This document shows, in pieces, positions 25,224 through 33,357 of a DNA stretch of 64,000 nucleotides. This DNA is from JBMOKU01 sp049324315 (GTDB lineage: Bacteria > Bacillota > Clostridia > Peptostreptococcales > Thermotaleaceae): assembly GCA_049324315.1 (NCBI GenBank), contig JBMOKU010000029.1, forward strand, positions 26,768 through 90,767, given 5' to 3'. Numbering within the stretch: position 1 is the first letter of the stretch; every line of letters begins with the position of its first letter. A program made the position numbers and the translations under genes. The notes beneath the pieces were generated by a model that did no database searches, was not told the origin of the DNA, and saw nothing but the letters and a program-made list of their open reading frames with translations.

Positions 25224-25282
25224 GATAATCGCTCCTTTCCTTTAAAGCTAATGTGCTTGTTGTTTTCCCTTGCTATGATTCT

Positions 25283-25387
25283 ATTCTACAAACCGAACCT
25301 TAAAGAAACCTTAAATAGTTAACACGGATTTAACAATTCACAAATCCTTCACATTTAAGGTTGATTTAAGGATTGCCATGATATAAT
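25283..25387. promoter_or_regulatory. Divergent OmpR/PhoB-type promoters with tandem TTTAAGG boxes
   Basis: Facing the response-regulator gene: TTTAAGG at 25354-25360 and 25365-25371 (11-bp period), then TATAAT at 25382-25387. Facing the VTC operon: the same heptamer twice on the minus strand (25315-25309 and 25304-25298, again 11-bp period), then TAGAAT at 25288-25283. The boxes replace the -35 element in both directions, the layout of PhoB/OmpR-family activated promoters. Confidence 0.8.
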
Positions 25388-25420
25388 ACTATAAAAGAAA
25401 TTAGAAATGGAGGTGCTGCT

Positions 25421-26098
25421 ATGCGAATATTAATCGTAGAAGATGAGCTACATTTGGCAGAAGCTTTGACGCAAATATTAAAAAAGAATAACTATACCGT
25501 TGATGCCGTTCATGACGGGGAGTCTGGATTAGATAATGCTTTAAGTGATATTTACGATTTAATCATTTTAGATATTATGCTGCCTAAAATGGACGGTATA
25601 AGCATACTGAAAAATATTCGAAAAGAGGGAATTGAAGTGCCAGTTATACTGCTTACAGCAAGAGGGGAAATTTCAGACAAGGTAACTGGACTTGACAGTG
25701 GTGCTGATGATTATTTGGCAAAGCCTTTTGCAACAGAAGAATTATTGGCAAGAATAAGAGCTATGTCCAGACGAAAAGGTGAAATTATATCAGACAACAC
25801 TTTGAAATATGGTGACATTGAATTAAACACCTCAAATCTCAAGCTTTCAAGTGGAAGTAAAGAGGTGAAGCTTACATTAAAAGAAAGTGAGCTTTTAGAA
25901 TTTCTTATGCTGCGAAAAAATGTAGCCACGTCCAAAGAATTGATCATTGAAAAGTTATGGGGATTTGAATCAGACATAGAGCATAATCATGTTGAGGTTT
26001 ATATTTCTTTTTTAAGGAAAAAACTGACGTTTTTAAATTCTGAAGTAACAATCAATACCGTCCGTGGCGTTGGATATGTTTTAGAGGGGAGAAATTAA
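25421..26098 (+). CDS. OmpR/PhoB-family response regulator
   Basis: A 225-residue regulator: receiver domain (about 1-115) with acidic pocket E7/D8, phosphoacceptor Asp51 in LIILDIMLPKMDG, a conserved Thr in LLTAR and a Lys in LAKPF, then a winged-helix DNA-binding domain (about 130-223; SKELIIEKLWGF, HVEVYISFLRKKL, VRGVGYVL). The start follows GGAGGTGCTGCT. It abuts its histidine kinase gene. The tandem heptamers upstream suggest autoregulation and control of the divergent CotH operon. Confidence 0.93.
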   Translation: MRILIVEDELHLAEALTQILKKNNYTVDAVHDGESGLDNALSDIYDLIILDIMLPKMDGISILKNIRKEGIEVPVILLTARGEISDKVTGLDSGADDYLAKPFATEELLARIRAMSRRKGEIISDNTLKYGDIELNTSNLKLSSGSKEVKLTLKESELLEFLMLRKNVATSKELIIEKLWGFESDIEHNHVEVYISFLRKKLTFLNSEVTINTVRGVGYVLEGRN

Positions 26099-27340
26099 AT
26101 GTTTAAGAAACTTAGAAATAGATTTCTCATTCTCAACCTGGTCATTATTTCCGTTATGATGCTGATGTCTTTTACAGCGATCTATTTAATAACCTATAAT
26201 AATGTCCGTATGGATATTGATCAGGAGCTTCGCAGAGTATCCGAATTTAAACGTAAACCAAACGAAAATCCTAATCAACATCCTCCTGATTTTGATGATC
26301 TTCAACCACCGCCGGAACGTTCGGTCTCTTTTACATTAATAACGGACAATGAATGGAATACGCTTACCACTTTTTCTGTGTTTGATTTGGAAGATACATT
26401 CTACGAAACTGCAAAAAATACCGCCCTGGCAACCAATGCTACAACCGGAAAGTTTAAACTGGATGACACCTATTGGACATTTCTGATAACCTCCCATTTT
26501 GATGGTTATCGAATGGTATTTTTGGATATAACACCTCGGCAAGCCATTTTAACCAATCTTATTTATACATTTCTTGTTGTGGCTTTGATTATGCTCATTG
26601 TTATTTTCTTTATCAGCAGGTTCTTTGCCAATCGGTCCATAGAACCTATTAAAGAAGCCTTTGACAAACAAAAACAATTTATCGCCGATGCATCCCATGA
26701 GCTTAAAACACCACTGGCTGTCATCAATACAAACGTGGATGTCCTTTTATCCAATGAGGAAGAGCAAATACACAGTCTGTCAAAGTGGCTTTACTACATT
26801 AAATCTGAAGTCGAAAGAATGACGAAGCTGACAAATGATCTTTTGTATCTGACACAAATGGATTACTCTGATATAAAAATGATTTTTGCTGATTTTAATC
26901 TAAGCGAAATCGTTGAGAATGTTATTTTAACCATGGAAGCTGTATTTTTTGAAAATAACATTTCACTTAAATATGATATTGAACCTGGCTTAATAACCCA
27001 TGGTAACAGTGAACAGATTCAGCAAGTCATGATGATTCTTTTGGATAACACTGTGAAGTATACAAACAGCAGCGGAATTGTTGATGTTTCTTTAAAGAAG
27101 TATCAACATCATATTCATTTATCAGTAGCTAACACCGGCCAGGGGATCGCTGAAGAACATCTCAGCAAAATATTCGATAGATTTTATCGAACGGATAAAT
27201 CACGAGCAAGACAAAGCGGCGGTTATGGTCTGGGCTTAGCTATCGCCAAAGCCATCGTCGAACAACACGGCGGGAAAATCTCTGTGCAAAGTATTTTAAA
27301 CGAAAGCACAACCTTTCATATCAAATTGCCTTGTAACTAG
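26099..27340 (+). CDS. Sensor histidine kinase
   Basis: A 413-residue membrane kinase: helix 1 (about 9-33), extracytoplasmic domain of about 115 residues containing a Pro-rich stretch (about 53-72), helix 2 (about 150-173), HisKA box with His200 in DASHELKTPLAV, and HATPase domain with N (NTVKYTN), G1 (ANTGQGI) and G2 (GYGLGLAIAK) boxes. It directly follows the response-regulator gene with no gap. The signal is unknown; the divergent polyphosphate/CotH operon suggests phosphate or envelope status. Confidence 0.93.
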   Translation: MFKKLRNRFLILNLVIISVMMLMSFTAIYLITYNNVRMDIDQELRRVSEFKRKPNENPNQHPPDFDDLQPPPERSVSFTLITDNEWNTLTTFSVFDLEDTFYETAKNTALATNATTGKFKLDDTYWTFLITSHFDGYRMVFLDITPRQAILTNLIYTFLVVALIMLIVIFFISRFFANRSIEPIKEAFDKQKQFIADASHELKTPLAVINTNVDVLLSNEEEQIHSLSKWLYYIKSEVERMTKLTNDLLYLTQMDYSDIKMIFADFNLSEIVENVILTMEAVFFENNISLKYDIEPGLITHGNSEQIQQVMMILLDNTVKYTNSSGIVDVSLKKYQHHIHLSVANTGQGIAEEHLSKIFDRFYRTDKSRARQSGGYGLGLAIAKAIVEQHGGKISVQSILNESTTFHIKLPCN

Positions 27341-27395
27341 CAAGTATAATACCTTACAATCTTATATAAATATTTTATTAGATCCCAAATAACTT

Positions 27396-27438
27396 AGGGT
27401 TGGTTCAGGTGATATTTACTATCGTTTGAACCAACCCT
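27396..27438. terminator. Bidirectional terminator between histidine kinase and HD-GYP genes
   Basis: A 12-bp perfect stem AGGGTTGGTTCA/TGAACCAACCCT with a loop of about 19 nt between convergent genes. No long T run follows on either side. Confidence 0.6.
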
Positions 27439-27495
27439 TTATCAAACTTATTTAAAAAATCTAATGTCTTCTTAAATTTCTAAACATAATTGTCT

Positions 27496-28080
27496 TCAGT
27501 AATCATAGCATGCAATTTGATTGCTTTTTAAAATCATCTCCACAAATACTTGTATAAGTTGTGGGTCAAACTGAGTACCTGCATTCTTTTGTAATTCTTC
27601 TATGGCTGTTTCTATAGGAAATATTTCTCGGTAGACTCTTTCACTGGTCATAGCATCATAAGCATCAGCAATGGTAATAATTCTTGCTTGCAATGGTATT
27701 TCTTTTTCCTTTAAGCCCTTTGGGTATCCTTTCCCATCCCATCTTTCGTGGTGAGCTAGAACACACGCTGCTATTTCTGCCGTGCCATTTACTTTACTGA
27801 GTATGCGATAACCTATTTCAGGATGGCGTTTCACTTCTTCCCATTCATCATCTGAGAGCTTTCCAGGCTTTTTTAGTATCTCTTCCTTTATGGCTATTTT
27901 TCCGATATCATGAATTAATCCTGCTATGATAAGCGCTTGTATCTCTGATTTTTTAAGGCCAAGTGATTTTCCCATATAGCCACATAATTCCGAAACTCGA
28001 TAAGCATGCCATCCTTCCTTTTGTTTTATCCCCCCAAAAATAGCGTTAATAGCATTAATAATTTGTCCCTCGTAATTCAT
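27496..28080 (-). CDS. HD-GYP domain phosphohydrolase
   Basis: A 194-residue single-domain HD-GYP protein, the family of c-di-GMP phosphodiesterases. Motifs present: H in KEGWHAYRV, HDIGK, KRHPEIGY, HHERWDGKGYP (the GYP signature) and DAYDAMTSER. No receiver or sensor domain is attached. It overlaps the flavodoxin-ferredoxin gene by 4 nt and is last of the operon. A c-di-GMP riboswitch elsewhere in the window shows this second messenger is used here. Confidence 0.9.
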   Translation of the reverse strand: MNYEGQIINAINAIFGGIKQKEGWHAYRVSELCGYMGKSLGLKKSEIQALIIAGLIHDIGKIAIKEEILKKPGKLSDDEWEEVKRHPEIGYRILSKVNGTAEIAACVLAHHERWDGKGYPKGLKEKEIPLQARIITIADAYDAMTSERVYREIFPIETAIEELQKNAGTQFDPQLIQVFVEMILKSNQIACYDY

Positions 28081-28886
28081 ATTCTATCTCCCTTTTGCCC
28101 TGCAATATCATCTGTTGTTGCATAGGGATGAGAATATCTTCCGTTTTTTTCAGTATATGATTTGATTTGAGCCGATTGCATAGGACAATAATTTAGACAA
28201 GCGCTGCACTTATAACATTTAACATTTTCCTGCCATACAGGTTTTCCATTAGTCATTTTTATCTTTCGAGATGGACAAACGCTTTCACAGGTTCCACAGC
28301 CCTTACATTTCGAGTCGGAATAAAGATTATTTTTAAGGCTTTCAATAAGAGGCAAGAGTAAGGGAAAGAATCTTACAAAAGGAACCCGTGTAGTAAAATG
28401 AATGTCCTTTTCCCGACGCTTTTCTTTATTTGCAATAATGTTTTGAATCGAGTCAAGCCTATTGTGAACTACAGATTCTAATGCAGCAATCTCTTTTTCT
28501 GTAGGAACTTTATACTTAAATTTCGGATCATTACTAGCCATATTCAGAGAAAAAAATGAATCTAACCTTTTACCGCTCTTCTTTAATATGCTATCTATAC
28601 TAATAAATGCACTGTGGGTTGTACCAATACGAGTTGCTATTGCAAAAATATATTTGCTTGATTTCACATTTAGCTTTCTGATAAAATTTTTCACAGGTAT
28701 GGGAACTACCGCCATGTGGATAGGGAATACAAAACCTACTGTTTCTCCATTCGTCTCTATAACGTCTTTCTGCAAAAGGCTTACCATCGGTATAAGCCTT
28801 GCTTCTGGCATTCGCTTTTGCAGTTCCCTTGCTACATATAATGAATTGCCGGTTCCTGAAAAATAATAGATTTCTATTTTGCTCAT
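28077..28886 (-). CDS. EFR1-type flavodoxin-ferredoxin fusion protein
   Basis: Protein of about 269 aa: N-terminal flavodoxin-like domain with the FMN phosphate loop SGTGNS (9-14) and GFVFPIHMAVVPIPVKNFI, then two [4Fe-4S] motifs at the C-terminus (CKGCGTCESVCP, about 204-215; CYKCSACLNYCP, about 233-244). EFR1-family proteins shuttle electrons between flavin and low-potential clusters. The ATG at 28886 follows GGGAG with 9-10-nt spacing. Context: TetR, membrane micro-ORF and an exported FMN-binding protein upstream, and HD-GYP overlapping downstream. Confidence 0.87.
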   Translation of the reverse strand: MSKIEIYYFSGTGNSLYVARELQKRMPEARLIPMVSLLQKDVIETNGETVGFVFPIHMAVVPIPVKNFIRKLNVKSSKYIFAIATRIGTTHSAFISIDSILKKSGKRLDSFFSLNMASNDPKFKYKVPTEKEIAALESVVHNRLDSIQNIIANKEKRREKDIHFTTRVPFVRFFPLLLPLIESLKNNLYSDSKCKGCGTCESVCPSRKIKMTNGKPVWQENVKCYKCSACLNYCPMQSAQIKSYTEKNGRYSHPYATTDDIAGQKGDRI

Positions 28887-28906
28887 AATAAACACTCCCA
28901 AAGCTT

Positions 28907-29311
28907 CTATTTAATAGCACTATTCAGTGCATTTTCTATTGCCTTCAATATTACTTTGCTGCTTGAAGTAGCACCGGTAACTATATCCACCTCTAATGTT
29001 TGAGCTTCTACAACTTTATCTGGTATTATTTCGGCTGGCGTTCCTTGCCCATTACTATGTTTTAACAGTTCTATTCCTATTATTTTATGATCTGTTACTG
29101 TGACCTTAACTTCAGCAGCAACCGGGAATACTTTGTAACTGCCTGTGTAAGCTCCATCCGCAACTTTTGATAAGTCTACATTAGATATGGCTATCTCCGA
29201 TATTTTTTTATCGTGGGATACTTCGATGTGTCGTATGCCTATCTTCGCACCTGCTGCAATAATAATCACTGCCGCTAGGACAGCCAAAATGAGTACTTGC
29301 TTTTTTTTCAC
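28907..29311 (-). CDS. Membrane-anchored FMN-binding domain protein
   Basis: A 134-residue protein with an N-terminal membrane helix (about 5-25) and an extracytoplasmic FMN-binding domain (about 50-134). DIVTGATSSSKVI near the C-terminus is the motif whose Thr receives covalent FMN from ApbE in this family; no apbE is in the window. The GTG start follows GGAGGGAGG and overlaps the stop of the micro-ORF as GTGA. Together with the EFR1 protein downstream it may form a small transmembrane flavin electron route, which is inference. Confidence 0.87.
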   Translation of the reverse strand: MKKKQVLILAVLAAVIIIAAGAKIGIRHIEVSHDKKISEIAISNVDLSKVADGAYTGSYKVFPVAAEVKVTVTDHKIIGIELLKHSNGQGTPAEIIPDKVVEAQTLEVDIVTGATSSSKVILKAIENALNSAIK

Positions 29312-29409
29312 GCTATCAACCTCCCTCCAAATTGAAAAAGTCTTCGTCTAACCCGTACGTATGCAACCATACATAAAAATCCGACTATCATTGTAATAAT
29401 CATCTTCAC
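29308..29409 (-). CDS. 33-residue membrane micro-protein between TetR and FMN-binding genes
   Basis: Small open frame starting at GTG in a GTGA overlap with the TetR stop and ending in a GTGA overlap with the FMN-binding gene start. Sequence begins M-K-M-I-I-T-M-I-V-G-F-L-C-M-V-A-Y, one membrane helix, and continues with a basic segment (RVRRRLF), the inside-positive pattern. Matching 4-nt overlaps at both ends argue that it is translated. No family recognised. Confidence 0.55.
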   Translation of the reverse strand: MKMIITMIVGFLCMVAYVRVRRRLFQFGGRLIA

Positions 29410-30032
29410 AGTAAATAATCAACGATTTTCTCCAGATCTTTATACACATTTTCTTCCGTTAAATCTCCATTGTTTGAAAAGGATAACGCGATCATCCCGT
29501 GTATTGCATATATGAATGTTTTGGCCACTATTTCAATGTTCTTTTCCTGCAACTTTCCCTCAAGTACAAAACCCTTGAATGTTTCTTTCCACATTTCCTC
29601 AAAATTTGGTTCTATGTTTTCCGTCTTTTTATTCGGTTTGCTCACTTGATGAAAATAGAAAAACTTAAAAACATTGGGGTTCTCAAAATAATATGCAACA
29701 TATATTCTGAATAGCCTTTTTATCCCATCAATATCATAGGATACCGGATGCATTCTTTTTTGTATTACTTCTACTAGTTCATTAATCATTACACTTTTAA
29801 CATCCCATAACAAATCATTAAGATCTGCAAAATAATTATAAATTGTTGCATATGAATAACCTGCTATATCTGCTACTTTTCTTACAGAAACATTTTCAAC
29901 GCCTTCATTCATAATGATTTCTTTAGCTGCTTCTAAAAAATACATCTTAATCCTCTGTCTTTTTAAATTCTTTTTGTCATCTATCATTTTAGGTTTAGCC
30001 TCCATACTCTCAGAATTATTTTCATGCTCCAT
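29406..30032 (-). CDS. TetR/AcrR-family regulator
   Basis: A 208-residue repressor-like protein with a charged N-terminal extension of about 25 residues, an HTH (EGVENVSVRKVADIAGYSYATIYNYFADLNDLL, read in two parts, about 43-75) and a helical ligand domain. It is first gene of the five-gene redox operon and probably autoregulates it. The ATG has a weak GGGAAG site. No clear palindromic operator was found in the AT-rich leader. Confidence 0.85.
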   Translation of the reverse strand: MEHENNSESMEAKPKMIDDKKNLKRQRIKMYFLEAAKEIIMNEGVENVSVRKVADIAGYSYATIYNYFADLNDLLWDVKSVMINELVEVIQKRMHPVSYDIDGIKRLFRIYVAYYFENPNVFKFFYFHQVSKPNKKTENIEPNFEEMWKETFKGFVLEGKLQEKNIEIVAKTFIYAIHGMIALSFSNNGDLTEENVYKDLEKIVDYLL

Positions 30033-30143
30033 AATGTCCGCTTCCCATTTTTAACCTTTCTATTAACATTTATATATTATTTTATCATGCTTTAATTTTA
30101 TTAACAATGTTAATTATACTATTTCTCTTTTAAAATGTCTATA

Positions 30144-30184
30144 AAAAAAGTCTTCTATTGGAAGAATTAAAGGAAGACTTTTTT
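30144..30184. terminator. Bidirectional terminator-like hairpin
   Basis: Stem AAAAAGTCTTC/GAAGACTTTTT with A and T runs outside, in the 317-nt gap between the divergent TetR and GerAB genes. Confidence 0.6.
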
Positions 30185-30249
30185 GAAACACATGACGGAA
30201 ATTATGACTTATCCTCAATTTATTAAAGTACATAATTTCCTATGTGTTA

Positions 30250-30279
30250 TAAAAAAGTCTTCGGTTGGAAGATTTAAAG
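30250..30279. repeat. Partial copy of the neighbouring hairpin
   Basis: AAAAAAGTCTTC...GGAAGA.TTAAAG repeats the left part of the hairpin at 30144-30184 with few changes but lacks the closing arm. It is a local duplication in the same intergenic region. Nothing else is recognised between 30033 and 30349 apart from AT-rich promoter-like sequence. Confidence 0.5.
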
Positions 30280-30349
30280 TACTGTACATATCTTGTTAGC
30301 GAGAAGGTAATAATACTTTTTAGACTATTATGAATAAGAAAGGTTTATC

Positions 30350-31468
30350 ATGAATAATGAATTGATTTCCAAACAAATACAGGAAAGAGGGAAAATTTCT
30401 GCTTTTCAGCTGACATTGCTCATTATTACCCTTGTCCTTGCCACGGCTGATGTGCTGCTTCCAGCTTTTGTAGCCCAGGAGGCGAAGCAGGATTCTTGGA
30501 TTTCTGTTATCATAGGTACCGTTAGTGCTCTACCGATCATCAATCTTTTTTTAACCTTGGGCCTTAAGTATCCTGATAAAACCATTGTTCAGTATACCTG
30601 TGATATTCTCGGAAAGTTTTTTGGCAAAATAGTTGGTTTTTTATACATCTATTTTTTTATTTTTATTACATCAGCAGTAGTAAGAGAATTGGAAGAAATT
30701 TTTGTCGTTTCTTTCAACTCAGATATCCCCATTTCGTTAATTAGCATTATCATTGTATTGGTGGCGATGTACAGCCTCTATGGAGGATTGGAAGTTATTA
30801 CACGTGTCAACGATGTTCTTCTCCCACTGGGAATTTTTGTTTTACTTTTCGTTGGATTCACAAATATTCCGCAAATGGATCTTCACCATTTTTTACCGGT
30901 GTTATATGATGGTTTGATTCCTCCCTTAAAAGGTGGGTTGTTAATTCTGACGTGGCTTTTGAAATCTATTGTTCTTCTTCAACTGATTCCTTTCGTTAAG
31001 GATAAAAAGAGAATACGTAAAAATATTTTCATAGGAACAATTGCCTTAGGTAATGGGTTACTTATCGGCGTTTTCACCATCGCAATTTTTGGTCCTATTA
31101 CAGAAAAATTGCTGTTTCCTGCTCTGGAATATGTTAGATTTGCTCGCTTTGGTCATTATATAGAAAATCTTGATATCAGCATCATGCTGGTATGGATTGG
31201 GGGAATTTTTATCAATATTGCAGTGTATTATTATGCTGCTGTATTAGGACTGGCTCAATTATTTAATCTTGATTCCTACAAGCCTATGCTTACTCCTGTA
31301 GGCGTTCTTATTGTCTGCTTTTCGATTCTTATTGCCAAAACGCTTCCAGAAATTATCTATTTTGTTCATTACATATATCCTTTTTATATTTTTACGATAG
31401 CTTTTATCATCCCTGCATTACTGCTCTTCGTGTCTATGGCAAAGGAGAGTCAAAATTCATTACATTGA
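30350..31468 (+). CDS. Spore germination receptor subunit B (GerAB/ArcD/ProY family)
   Basis: A 372-residue membrane protein with ten predicted helices and an N-terminal cytoplasmic lead ending GKISAFQLTLLIITLVLATADVLL (given in part), typical of GerAB proteins. These APC-fold subunits bind the germinant in the inner spore membrane. The C-terminus (AKTLPEIIYFVHYIYPFYIFT) fits the family. The start follows AAAGG. It heads a plus-strand triplet GerAB, 2TM protein, GerAB. No GerA or GerC gene lies on this strand; they are on the convergent minus-strand operon. Confidence 0.9.
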   Translation: MNNELISKQIQERGKISAFQLTLLIITLVLATADVLLPAFVAQEAKQDSWISVIIGTVSALPIINLFLTLGLKYPDKTIVQYTCDILGKFFGKIVGFLYIYFFIFITSAVVRELEEIFVVSFNSDIPISLISIIIVLVAMYSLYGGLEVITRVNDVLLPLGIFVLLFVGFTNIPQMDLHHFLPVLYDGLIPPLKGGLLILTWLLKSIVLLQLIPFVKDKKRIRKNIFIGTIALGNGLLIGVFTIAIFGPITEKLLFPALEYVRFARFGHYIENLDISIMLVWIGGIFINIAVYYYAAVLGLAQLFNLDSYKPMLTPVGVLIVCFSILIAKTLPEIIYFVHYIYPFYIFTIAFIIPALLLFVSMAKESQNSLH

Positions 31469-31479
31469 AGGAGTTTTCC

Positions 31480-31698
31480 ATGTTATTATTCTTTTTCTCC
31501 ATGTTTCTATCGATATGCTTGATTGAAGGGTTTTCTCTATATAAAAAAAAACAACGTAAAGAGTTTATCACTTTTTCTATTATGGTAGGCGCTGCTGTCT
31601 TTTTTTACATTTCAAGCAAATTAGGCTTACCTTCCATCATGGAACTCATTGATCGTTTATTAAAACCATTAGGCGAGACAATCTTTAGAAGTTTTTGA
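31480..31698 (+). CDS. Two-helix small membrane protein of the germination cluster (Ger D-subunit-like)
   Basis: A 72-residue protein with two membrane helices (about 1-17 and 30-48) joined by a basic loop (KKKQRKEF). It resembles the 80-residue protein at 33092-33334: basic KKQRKEF/KQKKEL, hydrophobic helix, then a proline-containing tail. Both fit the short 2TM D subunits found in some ger operons that modulate receptor activity. The start is chosen at the ATG 6 nt after AAGGAG. It sits between two gerAB-type genes. Confidence 0.65.
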   Translation: MLLFFFSMFLSICLIEGFSLYKKKQRKEFITFSIMVGAAVFFYISSKLGLPSIMELIDRLLKPLGETIFRSF

Positions 31699-31711
31699 TG
31701 AGGGGATTGAT

Positions 31712-32809
31712 ATGCAGGAAAAAGGAATGATTAGTACCCATCAATTTATATGGATGCTTTTTATGATTATTACTTCTTTTACCGTTTTACAAATACCAGG
31801 CCTCCTAGTATTACAAAGTCGCCAAGATGCTTGGCTGTCCGTCATAGGGGCATGGTTTATGGACGTTCTTCTTGCTATCGTCTATGCTTACATGGGCATC
31901 CGGTTTCCCGGTGAAAACTTTGTTCAGTACAGCCAAACCATTTTAGGAAGATATATAGGAAAAGTAGTAGGAATTCTATTTCCCATTTACTTCTTGCTGG
32001 TCTGTGCTAATTTGATGAGAGCCTTGGTTATGCTTATCAACAATGCCTTTATTCCGGATATGCCAATGACTGTATCTCTCGCAATATGCTATTTAGTTAT
32101 TGGCTATGCTGTTAAAAAAGGTGTTGAAACCATGGCAAGAGTCAGTGAGTTTTTAGGTCCCTTATATTTCTTCAGTTTTGTTGTATTGTTTATTTTACTA
32201 ACTCCCCTTATTAAACTGGATAACCTTAAACCTCAATTATATGAAGGATTTTACCCGGCTTTCATCGGTGCTCCTTTTATTTTGACTTTTATTGGCATTT
32301 GCATTATGATGTCCATGTATATTCCCATCTGCAATCGACCAGAAAACGGATTTCTGGCAAAATTTATTGCTGTTACCATGGGCGCTGGAGTTATTTTAAT
32401 GCTTGTTGTTACCAGTATCGGCATTTTTGGTGTAGACAATGCTAAAGTCATGGTTAATCCGGGGCTTCAAACGACTAAGTTTATACAAATCGGTGATTTT
32501 TTTGAACGGGTAGAAGTCATTTGGATCTCCATTGCTATTGGGGCAGGTGTTATGGCCTCTGCCAGTTTAATCTGGGCCTCCAGTCTGGGCATCTCCCAAG
32601 TAGCCGAATTAGAAAGCTATATCCCTTTGGTGTTTCCTACCGTATTCATTTCCTTTGTCCTCAGCGCTACTTCCTTCAAAAGTGACATTGCTATGATCCA
32701 ATTTGCTTATTACAGCTATCCATTTTTAGGAATTTTCATTCAAAGTGGTCTGGAACTATTTTTATTTTTCATGGCTCTCCTATTTAAAAAACGTGGACAC
32801 ACTATTTAG
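31712..32809 (+). CDS. Second spore germination receptor subunit B (GerAB family)
   Basis: A 365-residue paralogue of the upstream GerAB protein with the same ten-helix layout. The N-terminus (GMISTHQFIWMLFMIITSF) and the SRQDAWLSVIGAW loop are family-typical. The start follows GAGGGG. Two different B subunits with one A and one C subunit suggest alternative receptors sharing partners. Its last 8 nt overlap a 51-codon gene on the other strand. Confidence 0.9.
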   Translation: MQEKGMISTHQFIWMLFMIITSFTVLQIPGLLVLQSRQDAWLSVIGAWFMDVLLAIVYAYMGIRFPGENFVQYSQTILGRYIGKVVGILFPIYFLLVCANLMRALVMLINNAFIPDMPMTVSLAICYLVIGYAVKKGVETMARVSEFLGPLYFFSFVVLFILLTPLIKLDNLKPQLYEGFYPAFIGAPFILTFIGICIMMSMYIPICNRPENGFLAKFIAVTMGAGVILMLVVTSIGIFGVDNAKVMVNPGLQTTKFIQIGDFFERVEVIWISIAIGAGVMASASLIWASSLGISQVAELESYIPLVFPTVFISFVLSATSFKSDIAMIQFAYYSYPFLGIFIQSGLELFLFFMALLFKKRGHTI

Positions 32810-32957
32810 AATCATATTTGTTCGAGGCATGTTTTACCTTTCCTTTATGTTTTGTAAATAAATATTTTTGAGCAATATAGGAAGCCATGAGACACACTGC
32901 TATAATGGTAACCGCAATGACGATTGCCAGCATATTATAAGAATTTATATTCTCCAT
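32802..32957 (-). CDS. 51-residue single-helix membrane protein in the germination cluster
   Basis: An ATG at 32957 follows GGGAG with good spacing (10 nt). The 51-codon frame encodes one membrane helix (MLAIVIAVTIIAVCLMASYIA, in part, about 9-29) followed by a basic tail (QKYLFTKHKGKVKHASNKYDSK, in part). It lies beyond the terminator that follows the gerA-gerC-D-like operon, and its end overlaps the second gerAB tail to tail by 8 nt. No family recognised; a small spore-membrane protein is plausible from context. Confidence 0.5.
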   Translation of the reverse strand: MENINSYNMLAIVIAVTIIAVCLMASYIAQKYLFTKHKGKVKHASNKYDSK

Positions 32958-33041
32958 TACGATGAAACACTCCCTTATCATTACTTTTTAAATATTTTTA
33001 GTATGGTTTTCTTTTTCTATGAAAATATAATTTCCCCTCAA

Positions 33042-33071
33042 AAAAGCTTCCTAAAATGAAAGGAAGCTTTT
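33042..33071. terminator. Bidirectional terminator in the germination cluster
   Basis: An 11-bp stem AAAAGCTTCCT/AGGAAGCTTTT with A/T flanks, 20 nt below the end of the minus-strand 2TM gene. Confidence 0.8.
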
Positions 33072-33091
33072 GAAATAAAATTTTAATCCAC

Positions 33092-33334
33092 TTAGTAGAC
33101 TGTTCTATCCTTTGACATGGTAAAGACCATTTTCGAAATAGGCTCATATATCTTTGTTATGCTTCTTCCCGGTTTGGGTAGATTCCATTTCAATAAGGTA
33201 CCGCAGCTGTAAAACACAGCTATCACCATGATGATTAAATAAATCGTTAACTCTTTTTTTTGTTTTTCCTTTACCATTCTCTTTACTTCTATATAGCTTA
33301 TCATAATAAAAAATAAGGTTATGGCATAGACCAT
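33092..33334 (-). CDS. Two-helix small membrane protein (Ger D-subunit-like)
   Basis: An 80-residue protein: helix (about 1-15), basic loop (VKRMVKEKQKKEL), second helix (about 28-48) and a 30-residue tail. It is last gene of the gerA-gerC operon, 23 nt after gerC, with GGTGATAAA before the ATG. Size, topology and position match the 2TM D proteins associated with germinant receptors. It is similar in pattern to the 72-residue protein at 31480. Confidence 0.65.
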   Translation of the reverse strand: MVYAITLFFIMISYIEVKRMVKEKQKKELTIYLIIMVIAVFYSCGTLLKWNLPKPGRSITKIYEPISKMVFTMSKDRTVY

Positions 33335-33357
33335 TTTATCACCATTTCTTCTACATT

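Noticed and set aside
30144..30279. CRISPR-like repeat pair
   Set aside because: Only two unequal copies of a hairpin motif, with no regular spacers or cas genes; best explained as a duplicated terminator.
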